From: an uncultured Paraburkholderia sp.
GTDB taxonomy: Bacteria > Pseudomonadota > Gammaproteobacteria > Burkholderiales > Burkholderiaceae
Direction of reading: 5' to 3'
Assembly (NCBI GenBank): GCA_940746715.1
Contig: CALNWN010000013.1
Coordinates: forward strand, 59,207-123,206
Length of the DNA: 64,000 nt
Under the pieces are notes generated by a model. The model did no database searches, was not told the origin of the DNA, and was given only the letters and a program-made list of their open reading frames with translations. Below, one piece after another: positions 37,213 through 45,875 of the stretch (positions are counted from its first letter, which is position 1; every line of letters starts with the position of its first letter). The translations under genes and the position numbers were made by a program.

Positions 37213-37435
37213 TTGCTTGTGTGCTTGATAGACGTTGACGACGCCGGCCGCGCGGGGGCGGGCAGTCGTGGGTGGATGGATAATCGGTGTCAGCGCGACG
37301 ACGCCCTCGCGGGCCGTGTGCAGATGGCATTGTACTTCGGCGGGAGCGCGCGACGGCAGCGGGACTGCCCACGGCCTGCGCCGGTTTTCTTGTGCCGGCT
37401 TCCCTCGTGCCCGCTTGTTCGTGCCTTTGCGGCGC

Positions 37436-37747
37436 TTACAGCCAATCGGCGACGCCGCCGTGACGCGAGCAGGTGCCGCCGTGGTGCCGGCTGAAGCTGT
37501 AGCTCCCGTCGCGGCAACGGGCGGTCGCGCCGTTGGGCGCCCTGCCCGACAGCGAGCGGGCCGGCGCATGCACGGTGTTGCCGTCTCTATTTCTGTAGGT
37601 GTTGTGATTGCTGAGGCCGGCTTCGTCCGGCGTCGTGCCGGGCGCCACATACGCGAATGCCGGCGACATGCCGATCGACAGCGTCAGCAGCAGCGCCGCT
37701 GCAACCGATGCGCCGCGGCGCGCGCTTTTCAGGCCATGAGCTTGCAT
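37436..37747 (-). CDS. Small secreted DUF3761 protein
   Basis: 103-residue exported protein: signal peptide (ASVAAALLLTLSIGMSPAFA) and a Cys-containing C-terminal motif RCRDGSYSFSRHHGGTCSRHGGVADWL of the DUF3761 type. The two Cys could form a disulfide in the periplasm, for which DsbC at 45 kb would be relevant. Function unknown. The start at 37747 gives the best signal peptide; the frame is open further upstream. Confidence 0.75.
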   Translation of the reverse strand: MQAHGLKSARRGASVAAALLLTLSIGMSPAFAYVAPGTTPDEAGLSNHNTYRNRDGNTVHAPARSLSGRAPNGATARCRDGSYSFSRHHGGTCSRHGGVADWL

Positions 37748-37788
37748 GTCGTCCTGGCGTAGTTGTTCATATGTTCTCGAAGCGCAGG

Positions 37789-38877
37789 TCAGTTCACGCG
37801 CCGACCGCTCACCGCATCGAAGAAATGCAGATGGCGCGCGGGCAGCGCGACCTGCAACGCCTCGCCGGCTGCGGGCCGGTGCGCGTGCGGCAAACGCACG
37901 GTCACGTCGTGATTGCACCAGCGTCCGTGCGCGAGATTGTCCGCGCCGAGCAGCTCGCAGGAATCGACGGTGAGGGTTGCCTGCGGCGCATCCGCTTGCC
38001 CCGGGCTCATGTGCTCGGGACGAGTGCCGAGCGTGTACTCACGCCCCGTCGCGACTTCGCGGCCAATCGACGGCACGCCCGCGAGAGGCAGCTGCGGACC
38101 GTTGCCCGCCACGTCGAAGGTGGTGCCGTCGTCGGATACGCGGCCTTGCAGCAGATTCATTCCCGGTGAGCCGATGAAGCCCGCCACGAACACCGTGGCC
38201 GGCCGCTCGTACACTTCCGTCGGCGCGCCGATCTGCTCTGCGTGACCCTTGTTCATCACGATCACGCGTTGCGCCAGTGTCATCGCTTCAATCTGGTCAT
38301 GCGTCACGTAGAGGCTCGTCGTGGCGAGGCGCGCATGCAGACGCTGAATTTCGAGCCGCATCTGCACGCGCAGACGCGCGTCGAGGTTCGACAGCGGTTC
38401 GTCGAAGAGAAACACGGCCGGTTCGCGCACAATCGCGCGGCCCATTGCCACGCGCTGACGCTGACCGCCCGATAATTCGCGCGGCTTGCGCTGCAACAGC
38501 GCTTCCAGTTCGAGAATCTGTGTGGCGGCCTTCACGCGCTCTGCGATCTGCGCCCGGTCGACGCCCGCGATTTTCAGCGCGTAACCCATGTTTTCCGCCA
38601 CGCTCATGTGCGGATAGAACGCGTAGTTTTGAAACACCATCGCGATGTTTCGGTCTTTCGGCTCGAGCTCGTTCACCACTTTGCCGGCGATCGAAATGCT
38701 GCCTTCGGAGATACGCTCGAGTCCCGCCACCATCCGCAGCAAGGTGGATTTGCCGCAGCCCGACGGCCCGACCATGACGACGAACTCGCCGTCGTTCACA
38801 TCGACGTCGATGCCGTGCAACACGAACTGTTTGCCGTCGTAGGTTTTTTTAACGCCTTGCAGTGTCAGTGCAGCCAT
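37789..38877 (-). CDS. ugpC: sn-Glycerol-3-phosphate ABC importer ATPase UgpC
   Basis: ATPase of the CUT1-type importer. 362 residues: Walker A VGPSGCGKST, signature LSGGQRQR, Walker B AVFLFDEPLSNLD, and the C-terminal TOBE/MOI-type domain (TRPEHMSPG). The frame is intact although two partner genes upstream (ugpA, ugpB) are broken. CUT1 ATPases are often shared between importers, which could explain its survival. Gene order ugpB-A-E-C on the minus strand. Confidence 0.9.
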   Translation of the reverse strand: MAALTLQGVKKTYDGKQFVLHGIDVDVNDGEFVVMVGPSGCGKSTLLRMVAGLERISEGSISIAGKVVNELEPKDRNIAMVFQNYAFYPHMSVAENMGYALKIAGVDRAQIAERVKAATQILELEALLQRKPRELSGGQRQRVAMGRAIVREPAVFLFDEPLSNLDARLRVQMRLEIQRLHARLATTSLYVTHDQIEAMTLAQRVIVMNKGHAEQIGAPTEVYERPATVFVAGFIGSPGMNLLQGRVSDDGTTFDVAGNGPQLPLAGVPSIGREVATGREYTLGTRPEHMSPGQADAPQATLTVDSCELLGADNLAHGRWCNHDVTVRLPHAHRPAAGEALQVALPARHLHFFDAVSGRRVN

Positions 38878-38954
38878 GCGGTTTTAGCCCTTCTTTTGCG
38901 TGTTTTCGTTTGCGTGTTTTGGCGAGTTTCTCAGTGTGGTTCGCGCGGCCAGGA

Positions 38955-39800
38955 TCACTTCTCGGCATCCACGAGTCCGCGCACGAACCAGCGCTGCATG
39001 GCGAGCACGACGGCGAGCGGCGGCAGCATCGCGAGCAGCGTGGCCGTCATGACCAGATGCCATTCCGTCGCCGTATCGCCGGAGGCGATCATGCTCTTGA
39101 TGCCGACCACGGCTGTCGTGAGCGACTGCTGGCTCGTGATCAGAATCGGCCACAAATACTGATTCCACCCGTAAATGAAGGTGATCACGAAGAGCGCCGC
39201 CATGTTCGTCTTCGACAACGGCAGCACGACGTCCCAGAAAAAACGCATCGCGCTGGCACCGTCGATGCGCGCCGCTTCCATCAATTCGTCCGGCAGCGTC
39301 ATGAAGAACTGGCGGAACAGAAACGTCGCCGTGGCCGACGCGATCAGCGGCAGCGTCAAATCGCTGTACGTGTTGCTCAGATGCATCGACGACACGACTT
39401 GCACCGTCGGGAAAATGCGCACTTCGACTGGCAGCATCAGCGTGATGAAGATGAGCCAGAACGACAGGTTGCGAAACGGAAAGCGGAAGAACACGATTGC
39501 GTAGGCGGAGATCATCGACACCGCGATCTTGCCGATGGCAATGGCGAGCGCCATCACCAGGCTGTTGAACAGCATGCGGCCGAAGGGCGCCGCCGCGTTG
39601 CCGCTGCCATGCGCCCACACGGTCGCGATGTTGTCGAACAGATGTGAGCTCGGCATGAGCGAGAGCGGCACAGAAAACACTTCGTGCTCGCTCATGGTCG
39701 CCGCGCAGAACGCGACGTACACCGGAAACACCACCAGCACGACGCCGAGAATCAGCACCGCGTGGCAGAAGAGGTCGAAACCGCGGCGGTTCTCGATCAT
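38955..39800 (-). CDS. ugpE: sn-Glycerol-3-phosphate ABC importer permease UgpE
   Basis: Second membrane subunit. 281 residues, six helices, with the EAA loop ELMEAARIDGASAMRFFWDVVLPLSK that contacts the ATPase. The ATG overlaps the ugpA stop by four bases. The frame is intact, but without UgpA and UgpB it has no obvious job. Confidence 0.9.
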   Translation of the reverse strand: MIENRRGFDLFCHAVLILGVVLVVFPVYVAFCAATMSEHEVFSVPLSLMPSSHLFDNIATVWAHGSGNAAAPFGRMLFNSLVMALAIAIGKIAVSMISAYAIVFFRFPFRNLSFWLIFITLMLPVEVRIFPTVQVVSSMHLSNTYSDLTLPLIASATATFLFRQFFMTLPDELMEAARIDGASAMRFFWDVVLPLSKTNMAALFVITFIYGWNQYLWPILITSQQSLTTAVVGIKSMIASGDTATEWHLVMTATLLAMLPPLAVVLAMQRWFVRGLVDAEK

Positions 39801-40678
39801 GAGTATTGAACCTTGCGTTCGATGAAGCGGAATTGCACGACCGTCAGCGCGACGACGATCACCATCAGGACCACTGATTGCGCGCCCGAGCTGCCGATGT
39901 CGAGCCCCTGGAAACCTTCGGCGAAAATCTTGTAGATGAGCGTGCGGGTCGATTGAGCGGGGCCGCCGCCCGTTGCTGCGTCGATCACGGGGAAGGTGTC
40001 GAAGAACGCATACGTGATGTTGATGACGAGCAGAAAGAAGCTGGTGGGCGACAGCAGCGGCAGCGCGATGCCGAAAGCGCCGCACGGGACCGGCGCCGTC
40101 GATCGCCGCAGCTTCTATCAGCGAGCGAGGAATGGCCTGCAAGCCTGCGTAGAAAACAGAAAGTTGTAGCTGACCTGTTTCCACACCGAGGCGAGCACCA
40201 CGAGAAACATCGCCTGACCTGCATTCAAGGCGTGATTCCACACAATGCCGTACTTCGCGAGCGCATACGTGACGAGGCCGATGCTCGGGTTAAAGAGAAA
40301 CGACCACAACACGGCGGCAATGGCCGGCGCGACCGCATACGGCCAGATCAGCAGCGTCTGATACGCTTTTGCGCCGCGCGTCACGCGGTCCGCGCAGACG
40401 GCGAGCAACAGCGAAATCACGAGGCCCGACGCGGTGACGAACGCGCAGAAAATGATCGTCGTATTGAACGACGACAGATACAGCGGATCGGCGGAAAGCT
40501 GCCTGAAGTTCGCGAGCCCGATAAATTCGCTCGACGTGCCGAACGCGTCCTGGCTTTGCGTGGAGTGCCACAGCGCTTCGCCGGCGGGCCACAGAAAGAA
40601 CAGCGCCGTAATCAGAAGTCGCGGCGCGACGAGCAGATAGGGCAGCAGGCTGGTGCCGAAGCGGGAGCGCTTTTCCAT
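39797..40678 (-). pseudogene. ugpA: sn-Glycerol-3-phosphate ABC importer permease UgpA, frameshifted
   Basis: First membrane subunit. The N-terminal two thirds are open (LLPYLLVAPRLLITALFFLWPAGEALW to VVLASVWKQVSYNF). Near 40150 the frame shifts to FYAGLQAIPRSLIEAAAIDGAGPVRRF, which is the EAA loop, and near 40085 it shifts back for PTSFFLLVINITYAFFDTFPVIDAATGGG to the end. A product from 40678 would lose the coupling loop and last helices. Confidence 0.88.
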
Positions 40679-40781
40679 CGAGGAATCTCAAGAGGGTTGC
40701 TGCAGGCGGGCTCCGGCGCGAGTGCGCCGGAAACCTGCCGGTTTGCGCTTGCTGATGCTATTGCTGAGGCTTACGCGGCGA

Positions 40782-42127
40782 TCAGCTGCCGGCTTTCTCG
40801 AAGCGGCGCAGCAATTCGTCGCTACGCGAGACCGCCGAGTCGAGCGCCTGTTGCGGCGTCTTCTTTTCGGCCCACACCTGCTCGAGTTCTTCGTCGATGA
40901 TCGTGCGGATCTGCGGCATGTTGCCAAGGCGCAGGCCCTTGGTATACGGCAGCGGCGGCTTGTTGAGCATCTGCTTGATCGCGGTATCGCTGCCCGGGTT
41001 CTTCTCGTAGAAGCCCTGTTGCTGGGTCAACTGATACGCGGCGGCCGTGACCGGCAGATAGCCCGTGTCCTGATGCCACTTCGCGGCGACTTCCGGCGAG
41101 CTCAGATACGACAGGAATTTCGCCACGCCCTTGTAGACAGCCGGATCTTTGCCCGACAACACCCACAAGCTCGCCCCGCCGATGATCGCGTTCTGCGGCG
41201 CGCCCTTCACGTTGGCGTCGTAAGGCATCATGCCGGTGCCGAAGTTGAACTTCGCATACTTCTTGATGGTGGCGAGCGAGCCCGACGAGTTGGTGATGAT
41301 CCCGCAGTCGCCGCTATAGAACTTCGAGATCGGTTCGTCCTTGCGGCCCACATAGGTGAACGTGCCGTCTTTCTGCGTGTTTTGCAGGAACTGTATATGT
41401 GCGACCTGCAGCGGCTTGTTGAATTCGAGTTGCGCGTCGGCGCCGTCGAAACCATTGTTTTTCGACGCGAACGGCACGCCGTGCCACGCGCTGTAGTTCT
41501 CTAACTGGATCCAGCTCTGCCTCCAGCTCTGCCAGCCCGATGAATAGCCGCACGCCATGCCAGACGCTTTCAGCTTCTGCGCGTCGGTTTGCAGTTCGGC
41601 CCAGTTTTGGGCGGCTGGTTCGGATCGAGGCCGGCTTTCTTGAATGCGTCCTTGTTGTAGTATAGGACCGGCGTCGAGCTGTTGAACGGCATGGAGATCA
41701 GATGGCCGGTTTTCGCGTCGCTGTAGTAGCTCGCAATGGTCGGCACGAATGCTTTTTCGTCGAGCGGCACGCCGGCTTGCTTGAACACGTCCGATACCGG
41801 AACCACGGCTTTTTTCGCCTGCATCATGGTCGCGGTGCCGACTTCGTAGACCTGCAGAATGGCCGGCGCGTTGCCGCTGCGATAGGCGGCGATGCCCGCC
41901 GCCAGCGTCTGGTCGTAGGTGCCTTTGAACACGGGCACGATCTTGTAGTCGGACTGCGACGCGTTGAACGTGTTGGCGATGTCGTCCAGACGCTCGCCGA
42001 GCGCGGCTTCCATCGCGTGCCAGAACTGGATTTCAGTGGCGGCCCGGGCCGTCTGGCTCATGCCGAGGGTGCCGACACTCAGCACGGCGGCAACGGAAAG
42101 CGAACGGAACAGCGGCTTCAAACTCAT
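40782..42127 (-). pseudogene. ugpB: sn-Glycerol-3-phosphate binding protein UgpB, frameshifted
   Basis: Periplasmic solute-binding protein. Signal peptide (LSVAAVLSVGTLGMSQTARA), then the CUT1 binding core EIQFWHAMEAALGERLDDIANTFN. Near 41606 one base is missing: reading PPKTGPNC where AAAAC-T-TGG should give PPKTWAELQTDAQKL. The rest, from MACGYSSGWQ to RRFEKAGS, is open in the other frame. A 12-base tandem duplication at 41510-41533 also inserts four residues. One frameshift is enough to inactivate it. Confidence 0.9.
41510..41533. repeat. 12-base tandem duplication inside ugpB
   Basis: TCCAGCTCTGCC occurs twice in direct succession. In the ugpB frame it turns the usual GWQSWIQLEN into GWQSWRQSWIQLEN. 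It is in frame and looks like recent slippage. Confidence 0.8.
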
Positions 42128-42303
42128 CGATTTGTCTCCTGACGGAAGGTGCGCGAATGCGAATCGCGCGATTCTATTTGTATTCGATGACAGTCCGGCG
42201 TCGGCCGCCGGGCCGGCGCACGCTGTTCACGCTTTTGACGGGCGCCGGATGCCGCAATTTAACATCGCATGTCACGAAACTGAAATAGAGGGCTTCGGCA
42301 ATG

Positions 42304-42329
42304 GAAAAAGCCCGCGCGAGGGCGGGCTT
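42304..42329 (-). terminator. Intrinsic terminator after ychF
   Basis: AAGCCCGC / GCGGGCTT stem with a six-base loop, followed on the minus strand by TTTT. It lies 64 bases after the ychF stop and isolates it from the ugp promoter region. Confidence 0.8.
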
Positions 42330-42392
42330 GGGGAACGATGCGAGTTGAAGCAGCCGGCGGGCTTCCGGCCTTGGGCCTCTGTAGGAGATCGC

Positions 42393-43487
42393 TCAGACGT
42401 TAAACAGAAAATTCATCACATCGCCGTCATGCACGACATACTCCTTGCCTTCCGCGCGCATTTTCCCGGCTTCTTTCGCGCCTTGCTCACCTTTGTAAGT
42501 GATGTAGTCGTCGAAGGAAATGGTTTGCGCACGAATGAAGCCGCGCTCGAAGTCGGTGTGAATCGCGCCCGCGGCTTGCGGCGCCGTGTCGCCGATATGG
42601 ATGGTCCACGCGCGCACTTCCTTTACGCCCGCCGTGAAGTAGGTCTGCAGCCCGAGCAGCTTGAAGCCCGCGCGGATCACGCGGTTCAGGCCCGGCTCTT
42701 CCATGCTCATGTCGGCGAGGAACACTTCCATGTCAGCCTCGTCCAGGTCGGCGATTTCCGCTTCGATTGCTGCGCAGACCGCGACCACCGGCGCGTTTTC
42801 CGACGCCGCAAATTTCATTACCGCGTCGAGATGCGGATTATTCTCGAAGCCGTCTTCCTTCACATTGGCCACGTACATGGTCGGTTTCGCCGTGATCAGG
42901 CAGAACGGCTTGAGCGTCGCCTTCTCTTCGTCCGACAGATCGAGCGCGCGCACCGGCTTTGCCTGATCCAGTTGCGCGCGCACTTTTTCCAGCACCGCGG
43001 CGTTCTTGGCGGCTTCCTCGTCGTTGCCCGACTTGGCCGCCTTTGAATAGCGCGCGAGCGCCTTTTCAACCGTGGCGAGGTCGGCGAGCGCGAGTTCGGT
43101 GTTGATGACCTCGATGTCCGACAGCGGATCGATCTTGTTGGCGACGTGAATCACGTTCTCGTCTTCGAAACAGCGCACGACGTGCGTGATCGCGTCCGTT
43201 TCCCGGATGTTCGCGAGGAACTGGTTGCCGAGCCCTTCGCCCTTGCTCGCGCCCGCCACCAGACCGGCGATGTCGACGAATTCCACGACGGCCGGCAGGA
43301 TGCGCTCCGGCTTGACGATTTCCGCCAGCACCTTCAGGCGCGCGTCCGGCACCTCGACGATGCCGACGTTCGGCTCGATCGTGCAGAAGGGATAGTTTTC
43401 GGCGGCGATGCCCGCCTTGGTCAGCGCGTTGAACAGAGTGGACTTGCCGACGTTAGGCAGGCCGACGATGCCGCATTTGAGGCTCAT
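42393..43487 (-). CDS. ychF: Redox-regulated ATPase YchF (OBG family)
   Basis: OLA1/YchF-type ribosome-associated ATPase. 364 residues: P-loop GLPNVGKST at 8-16, switch region DIAGLVAGASKGEGLGNQFL, TKPTMYVANVKED in place of the classic NKxD motif (the ATP-preferring NxxE type), and a C-terminal TGS domain ending VHDGDVMNFLFNV. Complete. Confidence 0.96.
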   Translation of the reverse strand: MSLKCGIVGLPNVGKSTLFNALTKAGIAAENYPFCTIEPNVGIVEVPDARLKVLAEIVKPERILPAVVEFVDIAGLVAGASKGEGLGNQFLANIRETDAITHVVRCFEDENVIHVANKIDPLSDIEVINTELALADLATVEKALARYSKAAKSGNDEEAAKNAAVLEKVRAQLDQAKPVRALDLSDEEKATLKPFCLITAKPTMYVANVKEDGFENNPHLDAVMKFAASENAPVVAVCAAIEAEIADLDEADMEVFLADMSMEEPGLNRVIRAGFKLLGLQTYFTAGVKEVRAWTIHIGDTAPQAAGAIHTDFERGFIRAQTISFDDYITYKGEQGAKEAGKMRAEGKEYVVHDGDVMNFLFNV

Positions 43488-43732
43488 GGAAATCCTTCAG
43501 TGATTCGATAAATTGCGTGATGCGCTCGACGCCGTGTGCAGGATTCGGGAGCCTTCGCGTTGGACCGGCAAGGAAGACGCAGCGGAGCGGGACACGACAC
43601 CAGACGGGCATTGCCTCGACGATTCTGGGCGGGTTTTGTCACGGAAACTGCAATTGTAACCCGTTCCCGCCAGCTTCTTGACGTGGCGTCAGAAAGCTGC
43701 CCGCCCGGTCCGTCCCCCGCAACCCCCACGGC

Positions 43733-43738
43733 TATAAT
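43733..43738 (+). promoter_or_regulatory. Candidate -10 box (TATAAT) six bases before the UbiH-family start
   Basis: Perfect TATAAT ending six bases before the ATG at 43745. If used, transcription would begin at or next to the start codon, giving a leaderless message. No strong -35 is present. The rest of the 257-base gap from ychF holds no gene that I can see. Confidence 0.5.
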
Positions 43739-43744
43739 GCGCGG

Positions 43745-44917
43745 ATGAACGCACACCATCAGACTTTCGACGCCGCCGTGATCGGCGGCGGGCTGGTCGG
43801 CAAAGCCGCTGCGCTTGCGCTCACTCAAGCCGGACTGCGGGTCGCGCTGCTCGCGCAGGCCTGCGCGCCGCTGCCCGCCGGCGCTTCGTTCGACTCGCGA
43901 GTGTACGCGTTGTCGTCCAGCTCGCAGGCGCTTCTCGAGCGTTTGCGCGTCTGGCAGGCGCTCGATCTGGCGCGGCTCGGCCCCGTCTACGATATGCGTG
44001 TCTACGGCGACGCGCATGCCGAGCTGCATTTCTCCGCGTTTCAGGCTTCGGTGCCGCAACTCGCGTGGATCGTGGAGTCGTCGGTGATCGAGCGCGCGCT
44101 CGACGCGGCGCTGCGCTTTCAGCCGAATCTCACGTGGATCGACAGCCGCGCCCAGGCGCTCGACTTCACCGCCGACAGCGCAAGCGTCGGTCTCGCGAAC
44201 GGCAGCCTGCTCGTGGCGGATCTGGTGGTGGGCGCGGACGGCGCGCACTCGTGGGTGCGCGCGCAGATCGGCTCGAAGATGAACCGTCGCGACTACCGGC
44301 AAACGGGCGTCGTCGCCAACTTCAAGGCGGAACGGCCGCACGGCGAGACCGCTTTCCAGTGGTTCAAGGACGGCGAAATCATCGCGCTGCTGCCCATGCC
44401 GGACGGCCACGTGTCGCTCGTCTGGTCGGCGCGCACCGAGCACGCCGAGCAACTCATCGGACTCGATCCCGCGCAACTCGCGGCGGAAGTGGAGCGCGTG
44501 ACCGGCGGCCAGCTCGGCGCGCTCGATTACGTGACGCCGGCGCAGGGCTTTCCGCTCGCGCTGCAAACCGTCGACCGGCTCGTCGCGCCGCGCGTCGCGC
44601 TGGTGGGCGACGCCGCGCATCTGATCCATCCGCTCGCCGGGCAGGGCATGAACCTCGGACTGCGCGACGTCGCCGCGCTGGCCGATACAGTCGCCGGCAA
44701 AGAGTCGTTCCGCGATCTCGGCGACGTGGTGCTGCTGCGGCGCTACGAGCGCGCGCGCCGCGAAGACATTCGCGCGCTGATGATCGCGACCGACGGTCTG
44801 CAGAAACTCTTCTCCGTGCCCGGCCCGCTCGCGAAGATCGTGCGCAATAGCGGCATGGCTTTTGTCGGCGCGCAGCCGTTCATCAAGCGCTGGCTGGTGT
44901 CGGCGGCACTCGGCTGA
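43745..44917 (+). CDS. UbiH/UbiF/COQ6-family FAD hydroxylase
   Basis: Flavin monooxygenase that probably hydroxylates the ubiquinone ring. 390 residues: dinucleotide motif AAVIGGGLVGKAAALAL, the DG motif LVVGADGAHSWVR, and the second FAD motif PRVALVGDAAHLIHPLAGQGMNLGLRD. Which ring position it acts on (UbiH, UbiI or UbiF type) cannot be told from sequence alone. No ribosome site is evident before the ATG. Confidence 0.9.
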   Translation: MNAHHQTFDAAVIGGGLVGKAAALALTQAGLRVALLAQACAPLPAGASFDSRVYALSSSSQALLERLRVWQALDLARLGPVYDMRVYGDAHAELHFSAFQASVPQLAWIVESSVIERALDAALRFQPNLTWIDSRAQALDFTADSASVGLANGSLLVADLVVGADGAHSWVRAQIGSKMNRRDYRQTGVVANFKAERPHGETAFQWFKDGEIIALLPMPDGHVSLVWSARTEHAEQLIGLDPAQLAAEVERVTGGQLGALDYVTPAQGFPLALQTVDRLVAPRVALVGDAAHLIHPLAGQGMNLGLRDVAALADTVAGKESFRDLGDVVLLRRYERARREDIRALMIATDGLQKLFSVPGPLAKIVRNSGMAFVGAQPFIKRWLVSAALG

Positions 44918-45057
44918 CGTGTTGGCCGACATGCCGCGCGGCGTGCCAGTCCGGTGAGACGGGTATCATGAACGCACAGCGGCGGTTCGCGTCACCGCGC
45001 AAACCTCGCAAAACGCCAACGCGTGCGCCACGCGCGCGATTGAACCAGGAATTCAGC

Positions 45058-45783
45058 ATGAAAAAAACCTTCCGCATGGCCGCAGCCGTGCTCGCGATCG
45101 CCGCCGTCACCATCGGCTGCTCCGCGCAGGCCGACCAGTCCACCGACAAGCTCAAGGCCACGCTGCAAAGCCGCCTTGCCGATGTGACCATCAAGAGTGT
45201 GACGAAGTCGCCGATCGCCGGCCTTTACGAAGTGAACCTCGGCAACCAGATCGTCTATAGCGACGCCAACGGCGACTATCTGCTGCTCGGCGACATGGTC
45301 GACACCAAGACGCGCAAGAATCTGACGGACGCGCGCCTCTCGGAAACCAACCGTATCGATTTCGCGAGCCTGCCGTTTGCGAATGCGGTCAAGGTCGTGA
45401 AGGGCAACGGCTCGCGCAAGATTGCCGTGTTCTCCGATCCGAACTGCCCGTACTGCAAGCAGCTCGAAACCACGCTGAAGTCGATCGACAACGTGACGGT
45501 CTACACCTTCCTTTACCCGGTGTTGTCGCCGGATTCCACTGCCAAGTCGAAGTCGATCTGGTGCTCGACGGACCGCGCGAAAGCATGGGAGTCGTGGATG
45601 CAGGATCATCAGGCGCCCACGGCCGCCGGCACCTGCGACACCGCTGCGATCGACAAGAATCTGGCGCTCGGCCACGCGATGAACGTCGAAGGCACGCCGA
45701 CCGTATTTCTCGCCGACGGCCGCCGCCTGCCCGGCGCCGTGCCGGCCGACCGGCTCGACAAGGAAATGGCCGCGGTGCACTGA
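45058..45783 (+). CDS. dsbC: Thiol:disulfide interchange protein DsbC
   Basis: Periplasmic disulfide isomerase. 241 residues: signal peptide (MAAAVLAIAAVTIG, with a Cys at 21), an N-terminal dimerisation domain, and a thioredoxin domain with the active site CPYC at 130-133 and the cis-Pro loop VEGTPTVFLADG. An extra Cys pair (SIWCSTD, AGTCDT) matches the structural disulfide of DsbC. A strong terminator follows. Confidence 0.93.
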   Translation: MKKTFRMAAAVLAIAAVTIGCSAQADQSTDKLKATLQSRLADVTIKSVTKSPIAGLYEVNLGNQIVYSDANGDYLLLGDMVDTKTRKNLTDARLSETNRIDFASLPFANAVKVVKGNGSRKIAVFSDPNCPYCKQLETTLKSIDNVTVYTFLYPVLSPDSTAKSKSIWCSTDRAKAWESWMQDHQAPTAAGTCDTAAIDKNLALGHAMNVEGTPTVFLADGRRLPGAVPADRLDKEMAAVH

Positions 45784-45803
45784 GCACGCGGTTCACATTA
45801 GGC

Positions 45804-45830
45804 AAAGGAGGCGCGACTGGCGCCTCCTTT
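45804..45830 (+). terminator. Intrinsic terminator after dsbC
   Basis: Perfect 11-base inverted repeat AAAGGAGGCGC / GCGCCTCCTTT with a five-base loop, 21 bases after the dsbC stop. The T run is short and is part of the stem. Confidence 0.8.
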
Positions 45831-45875
45831 CGCATCAAGCTCCTCAACATCAAGCCCGAAAAACAAGCGCCGCCG

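Noticed and set aside
37213..37650. N-terminal extension of the EttA frame of about 145 residues
   Set aside because: Low-complexity Arg/Pro sequence with no counterpart in the family; the standard MAQYVFTMNRVGK start is at 37212.
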